DNA from: Hymenobacter lapidarius | GTDB lineage: Bacteria > Bacteroidota > Bacteroidia > Cytophagales > Hymenobacteraceae | Assembly (NCBI RefSeq): GCF_001816145.1 | Contig: NZ_MDZB01000098.1 | Span: forward strand, 62,001-126,000 | Direction: 5' to 3' | DNA length: 64,000 nucleotides | In this document: piece by piece, positions 48,996 through 57,377 of the stretch | Layout: the number at the start of each line of letters is the position of its first letter | Position numbering within the stretch: position 1 is the first letter of the stretch | Translations under genes and position numbers: made by a program | The notes under the pieces: model-generated | What the model was told of the DNA's origin: nothing | What the model saw: the letters and a program-made list of their open reading frames with translations, nothing else | Databases searched by the model: none

Positions 48996-51365
48996 TTACC
49001 GCAGTGCCACTTTGCGGCTGATTCTGAACTCCGGCACCGTCAGCTGGTACAGGCCGGTTCCCAGGGCCCGCTTCACGTTCAGGCGCGCTTCATTGGAGCC
49101 AGGGTAGAGGCGTAGAGTCTCTTCGTGCACCAAGCGGCCGGTGAGGTCGTGCAGGCGCACGGTGACGTTCTGCTGGCGGTTGGTTTGCAGCACCACGTCA
49201 ATGCGGTCGGCAGTGGTAGGATTGGGAAACACCGAGACCTCGGCGGCCGTCAATTCTTCGGCGGCCTTGGTGACCACCGCGTCGCGGCGGCCGGTCATGG
49301 CGCCGGTTACCACGGTGGGGGCAGTGTAGGTCACCTTCACAAAGGCGCGCTGGGCGGGGTTGGTGGCCACGGCGTTTTTGGCTTTAAGCGTGTACCAGCC
49401 CTCGGCGGTGGGGGTATAGGCACCCACGCGGTTGCCGGTGCCGGTGCTGCTGCTCACTACCGTGCCGGCGCTGTTCAGCACGGCCACGGTGAGGCTGCGG
49501 GTAGCATCGGTGGGGAAAAGGGTGTAGCTGATGCTCTTGTTGGCGGCCACGTAGATGCGGCCTGCCGTGCGGTAGGCCGTGGAGGAGGCTGGAAGCTGAC
49601 CGCCTTGCTGCAGGGAGCGGGCGTCGGAGTCGCCCAGGTCGTCGGCCAGCTCCCATTCCTGGGTGGTGGCGCGGCCCACTTTGGCGTAGTTGGTAACGGC
49701 GGTGGTGGGGGCCCACACCGAGTAGCCCCGGCGGCCGCCGGCCGCAGTGCCGTTGCAGGGCGGCGTGTTAATCACCACCGTCTGCGAGCCGCTCACCGTG
49801 ACGGTGGTCGTGCCGTTGGCCCCGGAGTAGTCCTTGAGCACGGTGCCGGGCGCGAAATCGCAGCTCACGGTGCTGTTCTGCCAGGTGCTGAAGTTGTCGT
49901 TGATGCCGATGATGGCCTTGGTGCTGCGCTCAATCACGAGGTGGTCGGCGGCCTGCCAGCGCACCTTGTAGGCACCTTCCTTAAACTTCAGGTTTTGGTG
50001 GCACCAAATCAGGTTTTCGATGTCGGAGCGCACGGGCAAATCCACGGTGCTTTTGGGGCTGTGCGAGTAGCGCTTGCCGGTGCTGCCGATGTTGAACAAG
50101 TCCTCGAAAAACAGCTGAGGTGAGCCGTCCACGGACAGCAGCACGGCATAGGCCGCCGAGAGGCGAGGGTCGAAGGGGTCGATGTGCGGGGCCAGTTCCG
50201 AGCCGGTGTTCCAGCCGGTGTAGTTGCCGGTGGCGTCTACCTGCGGCCGGAACGTGTCGTGGTTGTTCACGAAGGGCACCGTGCGGTGCACGTAGGTGCC
50301 GTTGGTGAGCACCACGCGCCGGCCCTGCTGGTAGCCGGGCAGGTTGCCGATATTGAAATTGCCGCCCCCGCTTACCATGGAGTAGATGCCGTCGCGCATG
50401 CCAAAGTCAAACGTACCGGCGCGGTCCTGCACCTCGGTGCACCACTGGTCCAGTTGGCTCGCGCCGCCCACCCATTCGCCCACGGCGTACATGGTGGGGC
50501 CACCGTTGGCCCAGCCGGCGCTGCTTTGCATGCTGTAGAGAAAATCCTCCATGGCGAAGGACGGGAAATGCTTCACGGCATCAAGCCGCACGCCGTCGAA
50601 GCCTACCTGTTTCTTGTACCAAATCAACCATTCGCGCTCCTTGTTGCGCATGTAGTCGGCGCCTTGCACGGGGTTGAAGGTGGCGTTGGAGCTTTGGCCG
50701 TACGAGCCGTTGTAGTAGCTGATGTCGGGCCCGAAAAGCACGGAGTTCAGGTCGCCGCTGGTGGTGTTGTTGCCGGGGTTGGGGTTGAAGTTCTGCCAGT
50801 TTTTGGAGAAGCGGCCGCTGCGGGCCAGGTAGTTTGCCGATGTTTCGGCGGTTGCCGGCGTGGCGTAGCTCACGTAGCGAAAGTTCTTGTACTTGCTGGT
50901 CGTGAAGTCTTCGTACGCCGCCGGGTCCTGGCCGCCCGCGCCGTTGGAAGAGCCCGCGCCGTCGTTGTGGTTCAGCACAATGTCCTGCACCACGTCGATG
51001 CCGTTGGCGTGCAGAATGGCCACGCCGCGCAGCAGCTCGTCCTTGTTGCCCACGCGGGTAGCCAGAAAACCCTTTTGGTACTTGTCGCCCAGGTCGTAGT
51101 TGTCGAAGGGCGAGTAGCCGTTGCCCTGGTTGGGGCTCTTGATGGTGGGCGGCATCCATACGGCGTCAATGCCCATGGCCTTGAGGCGCGGGGCCAGGTC
51201 GGCAATGTAGTTTGCCCAGCCGTTGGGGTAGTTGCTATTCCAGTAGTCCCACCAGAACCCCTGCAGCACCACCTGCTGGGCGCGGGCCGCCTGCGTGCCA
51301 AGACCCAGGAGCAGGGCCAGCAGTAGCAAAGGGCGGGTGAAAGAAAATTTTGTAGAATGCTTCAT
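48996..51365 (-). CDS. Secreted alpha-amylase (GH13) with T9SS sorting domain
   Basis: Alpha-amylases hydrolyse internal alpha-1,4 bonds of starch and glycogen. The 789-residue precursor has a signal peptide (1-29) and the GH13 barrel: region I DIVLNH at 128-133, region II GFDGVRLDAVKH with nucleophile Asp262, region III VGEWVGG with acid Glu297, and region IV FVNNHD with Asp370. A C-terminal beta domain (DYSGANGTTTVTVSGSQ) follows, then a linker, and a type A sorting domain (VSVFPNPTTADRIDVVLQ...LHDLTGRLVHEE) for type IX secretion. ATG 51365 is chosen over the upstream in-frame start because it gives a clean signal peptide. Confidence 0.93.
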   Translation of the reverse strand: MKHSTKFSFTRPLLLLALLLGLGTQAARAQQVVLQGFWWDYWNSNYPNGWANYIADLAPRLKAMGIDAVWMPPTIKSPNQGNGYSPFDNYDLGDKYQKGFLATRVGNKDELLRGVAILHANGIDVVQDIVLNHNDGAGSSNGAGGQDPAAYEDFTTSKYKNFRYVSYATPATAETSANYLARSGRFSKNWQNFNPNPGNNTTSGDLNSVLFGPDISYYNGSYGQSSNATFNPVQGADYMRNKEREWLIWYKKQVGFDGVRLDAVKHFPSFAMEDFLYSMQSSAGWANGGPTMYAVGEWVGGASQLDQWCTEVQDRAGTFDFGMRDGIYSMVSGGGNFNIGNLPGYQQGRRVVLTNGTYVHRTVPFVNNHDTFRPQVDATGNYTGWNTGSELAPHIDPFDPRLSAAYAVLLSVDGSPQLFFEDLFNIGSTGKRYSHSPKSTVDLPVRSDIENLIWCHQNLKFKEGAYKVRWQAADHLVIERSTKAIIGINDNFSTWQNSTVSCDFAPGTVLKDYSGANGTTTVTVSGSQTVVINTPPCNGTAAGGRRGYSVWAPTTAVTNYAKVGRATTQEWELADDLGDSDARSLQQGGQLPASSTAYRTAGRIYVAANKSISYTLFPTDATRSLTVAVLNSAGTVVSSSTGTGNRVGAYTPTAEGWYTLKAKNAVATNPAQRAFVKVTYTAPTVVTGAMTGRRDAVVTKAAEELTAAEVSVFPNPTTADRIDVVLQTNRQQNVTVRLHDLTGRLVHEETLRLYPGSNEARLNVKRALGTGLYQLTVPEFRISRKVALR

Positions 51366-51696
51366 GTTTGGGAATTGAATTTGAGACAAAAAAAAGAACA
51401 AAATGCATCCATTTTATTTTTTTGATGCACCTGGAATGACTGAGGCTTAGGAGCTTGTAAGGTATTATTTTATTGCGTTTTCGCTGCCTGAAAGCCACAA
51501 TGTTTTATACTCACTTTTCAACCAGTAACCTCTTGTATTTTTTGTAGGCGGAGAGCACGGCGCTGCGGCACGGAAAGCAGGCACGGCCGGGCCGAAGAAC
51601 GGGCCCGCGGTGCACCCGGCAACCCGCATTCTTGCGCTACCAGGGGGACAATGGTTCGGGCTGCCGTACTTTCAGGCAATGGTTTGGTTGAATGAA
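51366..51696. other. Divergent intergenic region amylase / L,D-transpeptidase
   Basis: This 331-nt region holds the upstream sequences of two divergent genes. An AT-rich half (51366-51545) contains tgcatcc...gatgca, a small inverted repeat near 51401-51427, and a near-match to the -7 box (tattttttg) at about 51536. The other half is GC-rich with no visible signal. Confidence 0.5.
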
Positions 51697-52551
51697 ATGA
51701 AGACGGCCGCGATAAAGACGGCGGATAACTGGAAATGGCTGGCTGCGGCCGCCGTGCTGAGCATAACGGGTTGCCAGCTCCGCGTTGATGAGCCAAGCCG
51801 CGCCGCCGCGCCCATGCAGCCAAAAATCAGCGCGTATGCCACAATACCGGGGGCGGCCGGTACGCTCCCCGATTCGTTGGCCCTCACGCCGGTGCCGGTA
51901 GTGGCCCACGTGCCCGACACCCTGCGCCTGGCTATCCGGCGGCTGCACGCCGTCCTGGGTCCCGCCGCGGCCGGCCTGCGTCCCGAAGTGCTCGAACAAG
52001 CCTGCGTGGGCTACCTCACGCTGCACCCCATCGGCCGCATTGAGCGCGCCGGCCTGCTGGCCGTGGCCGATATGGACCTGCCCAACACCACCCCCCGCCT
52101 CTGGGTGTTGGACCTGCGCTTGGGCCGGGTGCTGCACCACAGCTTGGTGGCCCACGGCGCAGGCTCGGGCAAGCTGCGCGCCACGCGCTTTTCCAACCAG
52201 GAGAAGTCAGCCTGTACGTCGCTGGGCTTCTATCGTACCGCCGATACATACAATGGCATTCACGGCTACTCGCGCCGCATCGAGGGGCTCGATAAAGGCC
52301 AAAATGCCAATGCTTTCGACCGCTACGTGGTGTTGCACGCCGCCGACTACGCCAGTCCCAGGTACATTGAGCAGCATGGCCGACTGGGCTACAGCCGCGG
52401 CTGCCCCGCGCTGCCGCCCGAGCAGTACAAAGCAATTATTGCCTCGGTGCGGGTGGGCAGCATGCTGCTCATCAGTGGGCCGGGGCTGGCTTCGCGCTGG
52501 CTCGATGGCCGCGCCGCCGGCAAGCGCTTCCTGGCCCGGGGCTGGGATTGA
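51697..52551 (+). CDS. Murein L,D-transpeptidase catalytic domain family lipoprotein
   Basis: L,D-transpeptidases form 3-3 crosslinks or attach proteins in peptidoglycan through a catalytic cysteine. The 284-residue product has a lipobox ITGC with Cys26, which suggests lipid anchoring. The YkuD_2-type domain ends with VVLHAADYASP (His214) and GYSRGCPALP (Cys236), the catalytic pair. The ATG at 51697 gives a proper lipoprotein signal; starts further upstream do not. A paralogue follows 177 nt downstream. The HAADY variant replaces the commoner HGADY, a mild change. Confidence 0.85.
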   Translation: MKTAAIKTADNWKWLAAAAVLSITGCQLRVDEPSRAAAPMQPKISAYATIPGAAGTLPDSLALTPVPVVAHVPDTLRLAIRRLHAVLGPAAAGLRPEVLEQACVGYLTLHPIGRIERAGLLAVADMDLPNTTPRLWVLDLRLGRVLHHSLVAHGAGSGKLRATRFSNQEKSACTSLGFYRTADTYNGIHGYSRRIEGLDKGQNANAFDRYVVLHAADYASPRYIEQHGRLGYSRGCPALPPEQYKAIIASVRVGSMLLISGPGLASRWLDGRAAGKRFLARGWD

Positions 52552-52728
52552 AACCGGAAGAATGGAGGCCGGCGCGAAGGAGACAACATAGCCCAAACGG
52601 AATCTTTTGGCCAGTCCAGTTGTTCATAAACCAGCCGCCAGTCCGCAAGCTTCGTATAAGGTTGCGGACCAACAGCTACACACGAGCCAACTGGTTCGGC
52701 TTGCCTCACCTGCCAATTCCAAGAAACT

Positions 52729-53568
52729 ATGCACCAGACCAGCGTAATTCAGCGCAAACGCAAGATGCAGCGGGCCCGATTAGCACGTCGGGTGTTGCCT
52801 TTCCTCGCGTCGTTGTTTCTGGCCACTCCGTTGGCAACCCCCGTTACCAAGTCGATGGCTGGTAATGTGGGCAATGAAATCCGCATGCCCAAGGTGTCCA
52901 TTTCGCCAACTGCGATGTTCGACCTGAAGCTGCGTTCCAGCTACGAAGCCCTTGGCGCTGAGCAGCAGGGCCTCAAGTTCGAAACCTTTGCCAAGGCCAT
53001 GACCGGCTACCTCAACCTGCGCGAAGCCGGCCAGTTGACCGAGGACAAACAGCTATTGACGGTGGTCGATTTCGACCTGCCTTCCACCGAAAAGCGCCTG
53101 TGGGTGTTCGACTTGGCTACCAATCAAACCAAATTCCACACCCTCGTGGCCCACGGCCACAACTCCGGCGAGAACGAGGCCACCAACTTCTCCAATACCG
53201 ACGAGAGTAACATGAGCAGCCTTGGTTTCTACGCCACCAGCAAGGAGTACCAGGGCAAGCACGGCCGTAGCCTGCGCCTTGAGGGCCTCGATGAGGGCTT
53301 CAATACCAACGCCGCGGCCCGTTCCGTGGTGATGCACGGCGCTGATTACGTCAGCGAGGCCTTCATCAAGCAGAACGGCCGCTTGGGCCGCAGCCTCGGC
53401 TGCCCCGCTTTGCCCATGGATTTGAAAGATGAAATCATAGAAGCCGTGAACGGCGGCACCTGCCTGTTTATCAACAAGTCTAACGCCGGCTACGATTCGA
53501 AGTACCTGAACCAGAAAGCCGCAATGACTGCTTTGGTGTCCACGGCCACGGCCGCCGCCCACAGCTAG
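52729..53568 (+). CDS. Murein L,D-transpeptidase catalytic domain family protein
   Basis: This 279-residue protein is a paralogue of the gene upstream, sharing the same domain order: LWVFDLATNQ-like strands, THTLVAHGHNSG-type block, then VVMHGADYVSE (His203) and GRSLGCPALP (Cys225). The N-terminus has a basic stretch followed by LPFLASLFLATPLA, a Sec signal or anchor without a lipobox. So one copy is predicted lipid-anchored and the other exported differently. A terminator lies downstream. Confidence 0.85.
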   Translation: MHQTSVIQRKRKMQRARLARRVLPFLASLFLATPLATPVTKSMAGNVGNEIRMPKVSISPTAMFDLKLRSSYEALGAEQQGLKFETFAKAMTGYLNLREAGQLTEDKQLLTVVDFDLPSTEKRLWVFDLATNQTKFHTLVAHGHNSGENEATNFSNTDESNMSSLGFYATSKEYQGKHGRSLRLEGLDEGFNTNAAARSVVMHGADYVSEAFIKQNGRLGRSLGCPALPMDLKDEIIEAVNGGTCLFINKSNAGYDSKYLNQKAAMTALVSTATAAAHS

Positions 53569-53588
53569 TTAACAAAATTGCTGCAATA

Positions 53589-53624
53589 CAAAAGGCCCGT
53601 CTGGATTTCCAGATGGGCCTTTTA
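53589..53624 (+). terminator. Terminator after the L,D-transpeptidase pair
   Basis: The stem aaaaggcccgtctgg / ccagatgggcctttt with a short ttt-type loop. It is symmetrical enough to act also on the convergent dehydrogenase transcript. Confidence 0.9.
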
Positions 53625-53763
53625 CGTTGTTTGCTGGCACGGATTGCACAAGGCGGCTTTAAAGCACCTGCGCAAAAGTAAACGCACATTGAATTTCCGT
53701 AAAGCACTATAGGACGGACCTAAGCTTGCGGCCTTTAGCTTAAAGCTCATGGCTGACTGCTTA

Positions 53764-54825
53764 CTACAGCTTCACGCCAAATTTCTGCCCGACGCCTTCT
53801 AAGTCCTTTATTACAGCGTCCAGCAGCGGAATACCGTCCAGCAGGCGCACGGCGGCCATCTCGCGTTCCGGGTCGCCGGGAATGAGTACTTTTCTGCCCT
53901 CAATGGCGTGCGCATTGCGGAATGTGGTAATCCAGTTGTCCATGTGCGCCTTGAACTCGTCGGCGGGCCGGAACGCATCCACGCGCATAGCCCCGAAAAA
54001 GTGGCCCAGGCCCTGGCCCACGGGGTCAGTGGGCGGCTGAAGGAAAGCTACAAACGGCGGCACCCACGGCCCGTAGTTCGCCCCCGAAAGCACGGCCGAA
54101 AAAATATCAACCACCGCGCCCAGGGCGTAGCCCTTATGTGAGCCCGTGGCGCCGCCCAGGGGCAACAGTGCGCCGCCGTTCTTAACGGCGTTGGCATCGG
54201 TTGAGGCGCTGCCGTCGGCGTTTTGCACCCAGCCTTCGGGCACGGGCAGCTGCTTGCGCTGGGCGATTTCGAGCTTGCCGTTGGCGGCGGTGGTGGTGGC
54301 GAGGTCGGCCACGAAATCGGGCTGCTCGCCGGCGGGCACGGCCACGGCAATGGGGTTGGTGCCCAGCAGGCGGTCGAGCGAGTGGGTGGGCGCGACCAGG
54401 GGCGAGGCATTGGTCATGGCCACGCCTATCATGTCGTGGGCCAGGGCCAACATGGCGTGGTAGCCGGCAATGCCGAAGTGGTTGGAGTTCTTCACAGAAA
54501 CCCAGCCGGTGCCTACTTGTCGGGCTTTTTCGATGGCCACGCGCATGGCTTTCGGACCCACCACCAGGCCCAGGCCACCGTCGCCATCCACCACGGCTGT
54601 GCTGGGCGTTTCGTACGTCACGCCCACTCTGGGGGTCGGGTTGATGCGGCCCGCTTCCCAGAGGCGCACGTAGCCCACCAGCCGGGCCACGCCGTGCGAA
54701 TCGATGCCGCGCAGGTCGGCCGAAAGCAGGGTTTCGGTGGCCAGGGTGGCATCGTCTTCCGGGCAGCCGATGCTGCGAAAAACGGCCTCGGTGAAGGTAA
54801 AAAGCTGGTTGTAGGAAAACGTCAT
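53764..54825 (-). CDS. Ldh2-family malate/L-lactate dehydrogenase-type oxidoreductase
   Basis: Ldh2 enzymes are NAD(P)-dependent 2-hydroxyacid dehydrogenases unrelated to classical LDH. The 353-residue protein has family motifs LLSADLRGIDSHGVARL (about 33-49), VKNSNHFGIAGYHAML with the catalytic histidine, TNASPLVAPT, GTNPIAVAVPA and GSHKGYALGAVVDIFSAVLSGA. Substrate (malate, lactate, ureidoglycolate or another) cannot be decided from sequence. The Ppx gene lies 9 nt upstream on the same strand, so they may be cotranscribed. Confidence 0.92.
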   Translation of the reverse strand: MTFSYNQLFTFTEAVFRSIGCPEDDATLATETLLSADLRGIDSHGVARLVGYVRLWEAGRINPTPRVGVTYETPSTAVVDGDGGLGLVVGPKAMRVAIEKARQVGTGWVSVKNSNHFGIAGYHAMLALAHDMIGVAMTNASPLVAPTHSLDRLLGTNPIAVAVPAGEQPDFVADLATTTAANGKLEIAQRKQLPVPEGWVQNADGSASTDANAVKNGGALLPLGGATGSHKGYALGAVVDIFSAVLSGANYGPWVPPFVAFLQPPTDPVGQGLGHFFGAMRVDAFRPADEFKAHMDNWITTFRNAHAIEGRKVLIPGDPEREMAAVRLLDGIPLLDAVIKDLEGVGQKFGVKL

Positions 54826-54834
54826 AGGTAGGAG

Positions 54835-55791
54835 TTAAACGGCCAGCATTTCCGCCAACAGGCCTTCTTTCAGGGCGTAAGCTGAGGTCCGAATGCGGGT
54901 GATGCCAGAGATGCCCAGCACAAAATCGATGAGCACGGCGGCCACCACCAGCATATCGGCCCGCATGGGCAAAATGCCGGGCAGGGCCATGCGCTGCTCG
55001 TGGTTGCCGCTGAGCAGGTGCCGGTAGCTCTGCTGGAAGCTCTCGGCCTGCAGCTCGGTGTGCGGCGGCAACTGGGCTTCGGTGCGCAGCTCGCCAAGCT
55101 GCATGTCGGCCAGGCTATCAAAGCTGCCCGAAGCACCAATCAGGCCCACGGGTTTGTAATGCGCAATGGCTGCGGTGAGCGGCGCCAGCACGGTGTTGAG
55201 GTACTGCTGTTCGGCGGCCACCGCCGCGGCGGGCATTACGCCTTCGGGATTGGGAAAAAACTGGTCCAGCAGGCGCTGGGCCCCAATCTCGAAGCTTTGC
55301 TTCCAGAAGATGGTGGCCTCGTTGGCAATGATAAACTCCACCGAGCCGCCGCCGATGTCCATGAGCAAATGCGGCTCGGAGCCCAGCGCCACGGCCTGGC
55401 GAATGCCGGCGCAAATCAGTTCCGCCTCCCGCTCGCCGGCAATTACATCAACCTGAATGCCGGTTTGCGCAAAAATATCGCGCACCAGGTCCGGGCCGTT
55501 GCTGGTCACGCGCATGGCGCTGGTGGCTGTGGCGCGGATTTCGGTCACTTCGTGCAGCTCAATCTCCTCCTTAAAGCCCGCCAGCGTGTGCAGGGCACGA
55601 GCGTAGGCTTCGGGCGCAATAATGCCCTGGCTGATGCCGCCCTCGCCCAGGCGCACGCCGGCTTTGGTGCGCAGCAGGGGCACGGGCTTTTCACCGGGCT
55701 GGGTTGGCATCTCCACAATGAGCAGGTGGAAGGTGTTGGTGCCGAGGTCAATGAGGGCGAGGCGGCGAGGATGAGTGTGTGCGGTGTGCAT
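54835..55791 (-). CDS. Ppx/GppA family phosphatase
   Basis: Members hydrolyse polyphosphate or pppGpp. The 318-residue protein has LALIDLGTNTFHLLIVE, LRTKAGVRLGEGG, ATATSAMRVTSNG, VIAGEREAELI and LMDIGGGSVEFI, the ASKHA-fold ATP/phosphate motifs. It lacks the C-terminal HD-like domain of long E. coli Ppx (about 510 residues), as usual in short bacterial forms. ATG 55791 gives MHTAHTHPRRLALID; ten residues upstream in frame are not conserved. Confidence 0.92.
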   Translation of the reverse strand: MHTAHTHPRRLALIDLGTNTFHLLIVEMPTQPGEKPVPLLRTKAGVRLGEGGISQGIIAPEAYARALHTLAGFKEEIELHEVTEIRATATSAMRVTSNGPDLVRDIFAQTGIQVDVIAGEREAELICAGIRQAVALGSEPHLLMDIGGGSVEFIIANEATIFWKQSFEIGAQRLLDQFFPNPEGVMPAAAVAAEQQYLNTVLAPLTAAIAHYKPVGLIGASGSFDSLADMQLGELRTEAQLPPHTELQAESFQQSYRHLLSGNHEQRMALPGILPMRADMLVVAAVLIDFVLGISGITRIRTSAYALKEGLLAEMLAV

Positions 55792-55804
55792 GGAGTAGCA
55801 GGAT

Positions 55805-55966
55805 ACTCCCCTCCTTACCAAGGAGGAGATATTTTTGCGAAGCTAAAATTGGGGTGGCGGGCGTTGAACGACTCGCATAAATGTCATTCCGATACCGTTC
55901 AACGCCCGCAACCACCCCCGTCCGAGCCGTTGGCTCGAACATCCCCTCCTTGGTAAGGAGGGGAGT
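55805..55966. repeat. Nested long palindrome between ppx-like gene and methyltransferase
   Basis: Outer arms 55805-55826 and 55945-55966 are perfect 22-nt inverted copies (actcccctccttaccaagg core). Inner arms 55851-55870 and 55896-55918 pair over 20 nt with a 3-nt bulge (ggcgggcgttgaacg core). The whole could extrude as a long cruciform. No gene is inside; its sequence is unrelated to the GIY-YIG family of palindromes. Confidence 0.8.
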
Positions 55967-55973
55967 TTGATGT

Positions 55974-56858
55974 TCAGTTAGCAAACCGACAGAACGTGCC
56001 CAGCGGCAGCTTGCGCTGGCCCGCATCGTGCAGGTAAATTTCGCCCAGCTCCCGCACGGCTTTCGGGCCCGGGAAGATGGCCGTGGTCAGGTTATCCAGA
56101 ATCAGGGCCGAGAAGCCCAGGGAGTACAAGTTCACCACGAAAAAATGGTCTTCCGGGTCCAGCAGCTGCTGGCTGAGCTTGAGCATCTCATTCAGCTCGT
56201 CTTCGAGCTGCCATTTTTCGCCGTTGGGGCCGCGGCCGTAGGCGGGCGGGTCCAGGATGAGGCCCTGGTACTTGCTGCCGCGCTTCACTTCGCGCCGCAC
56301 GTACTTCATGGCGTCTTCCACCAGCCAGCGGACGCCGTCGAGCTGGCTGGCTTCCATGTTGTCGCGGGCCCAGAAGTTCACCTGCTTCACCGAATCGAGG
56401 TGCGTAACGTCGGCGCCGGCGGCGCGGGCGGCCAGCGTGGCCGCGCCCGTGTAGGCAAACAGGTTGAGCACGCGCGGCAGTTTGGCCCGGCGCCGGCGCG
56501 TCTGGTTGTAGATGAACTGCCAGTTGGGGTCCTGCTCCGGAAACAGGCCCACGTGCTTGAACGACGACAGGCCCAGCCGAAACTTTAGCTTCAGGCCGTC
56601 GGGCCGCTCGTAGCCAATCACCCACTGCTCGGGCATGTCGGGCTTGAGGCGCCACTGGCCCTTTTCGGTGCTGCCGGGGGCGCGGGCGAAGGCGGCATCG
56701 GCCTTCTCCCATTCTTTCAGGGGCAGGTGCGGGTCCCAGATGGCCTGGGGTTCGGGCCGGGCCAGCACGTATTTACCAAAGCGTTCCAGCTTCTGAAAGT
56801 TGCCGCAGTCGATGAGCTCGTAGTCGGGCCAGGGCGAGGTGGTGAGGAAATCGTACAT
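55974..56858 (-). CDS. Class I SAM-dependent methyltransferase (RlmI-like)
   Basis: The 294-residue product has SAM-binding motif I VLNLFAYTGAATLAARAAGA (about 130-149), the acidic loop VTHLDSVKQ and catalytic-region motif LILDPPAYGRG (200-210). This is the pattern of the Methyltrans_SAM group that contains 23S rRNA methyltransferases RlmI/RlmK. It lacks the N-terminal PUA domain of RlmI, so substrate is uncertain. A -7 box ends 9 nt before the ATG, so the mRNA is nearly leaderless. Confidence 0.88.
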   Translation of the reverse strand: MYDFLTTSPWPDYELIDCGNFQKLERFGKYVLARPEPQAIWDPHLPLKEWEKADAAFARAPGSTEKGQWRLKPDMPEQWVIGYERPDGLKLKFRLGLSSFKHVGLFPEQDPNWQFIYNQTRRRRAKLPRVLNLFAYTGAATLAARAAGADVTHLDSVKQVNFWARDNMEASQLDGVRWLVEDAMKYVRREVKRGSKYQGLILDPPAYGRGPNGEKWQLEDELNEMLKLSQQLLDPEDHFFVVNLYSLGFSALILDNLTTAIFPGPKAVRELGEIYLHDAGQRKLPLGTFCRFAN

Positions 56859-56866
56859 AGAGCGCG

Positions 56867-56874
56867 CAAAGGTA
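56867..56874 (-). promoter_or_regulatory. Promoter -7 box for the methyltransferase gene
   Basis: On the minus strand TACCTTTG followed by CGCGCTC. The start codon lies 8 nt beyond the box, so the predicted transcript starts at or just before the ATG. Confidence 0.65.
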
Positions 56875-57088
56875 GGGGCCGGCTAATTGGGTAGTAACCC
56901 TGCCCAAGCCCTTTGGGGGCTGGGGCCGTATAGGGCTACAACCAGCTTCTGATTAGTTGTTGGTTGGTTGTTGTCAATTATCAGTGTTCGTCCAACCTGT
57001 TGGCTGAGAAGTGCCAACAGGTATATGACTACTCGCGTCGGCCAATAAGTCTCAGCAGCTACGTAAACTACTTCCGCATAAAACACAG

Positions 57089-57208
57089 ATGTTCAAAATT
57101 CGAAAAGACCCGGAATTACCGGCTTGGGTGTTCCTGACCCTGCGGCTGGGTTCGCTGCTCGCCGTGGCCGTAATTGCCGCCGTTGTGGTCAAATGCAGCG
57201 GTTACTAA
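57089..57208 (+). CDS. Small hypothetical membrane protein
   Basis: A 39-codon frame: a charged start MFKIRKDPELPAWVF, then one hydrophobic span of about 20 residues (LTLRLGSLLAVAVIAAVVV) and the end KCSGY. The order of basic N-terminus, helix and short tail is that of a small single-span membrane protein. No family was recognised. Codon third positions are GC-rich like real genes here. Annotated with caution because of its size. Confidence 0.45.
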   Translation: MFKIRKDPELPAWVFLTLRLGSLLAVAVIAAVVVKCSGY

Positions 57209-57377
57209 TTCCGGTGCGAAAATTGGATAGGAGGGGTAGGGACGCAAGATGTTGCGTTCCTATATGTACAAATATTCAAAAGCGGATACTTGGTAATTAC
57301 GTCTCATCTGCAGAGTCGCTAACCTCGTTTGTCGAAAAGTGTCAGCTACCCTTGCAGTCACCACCTAGCTTTAGCAG

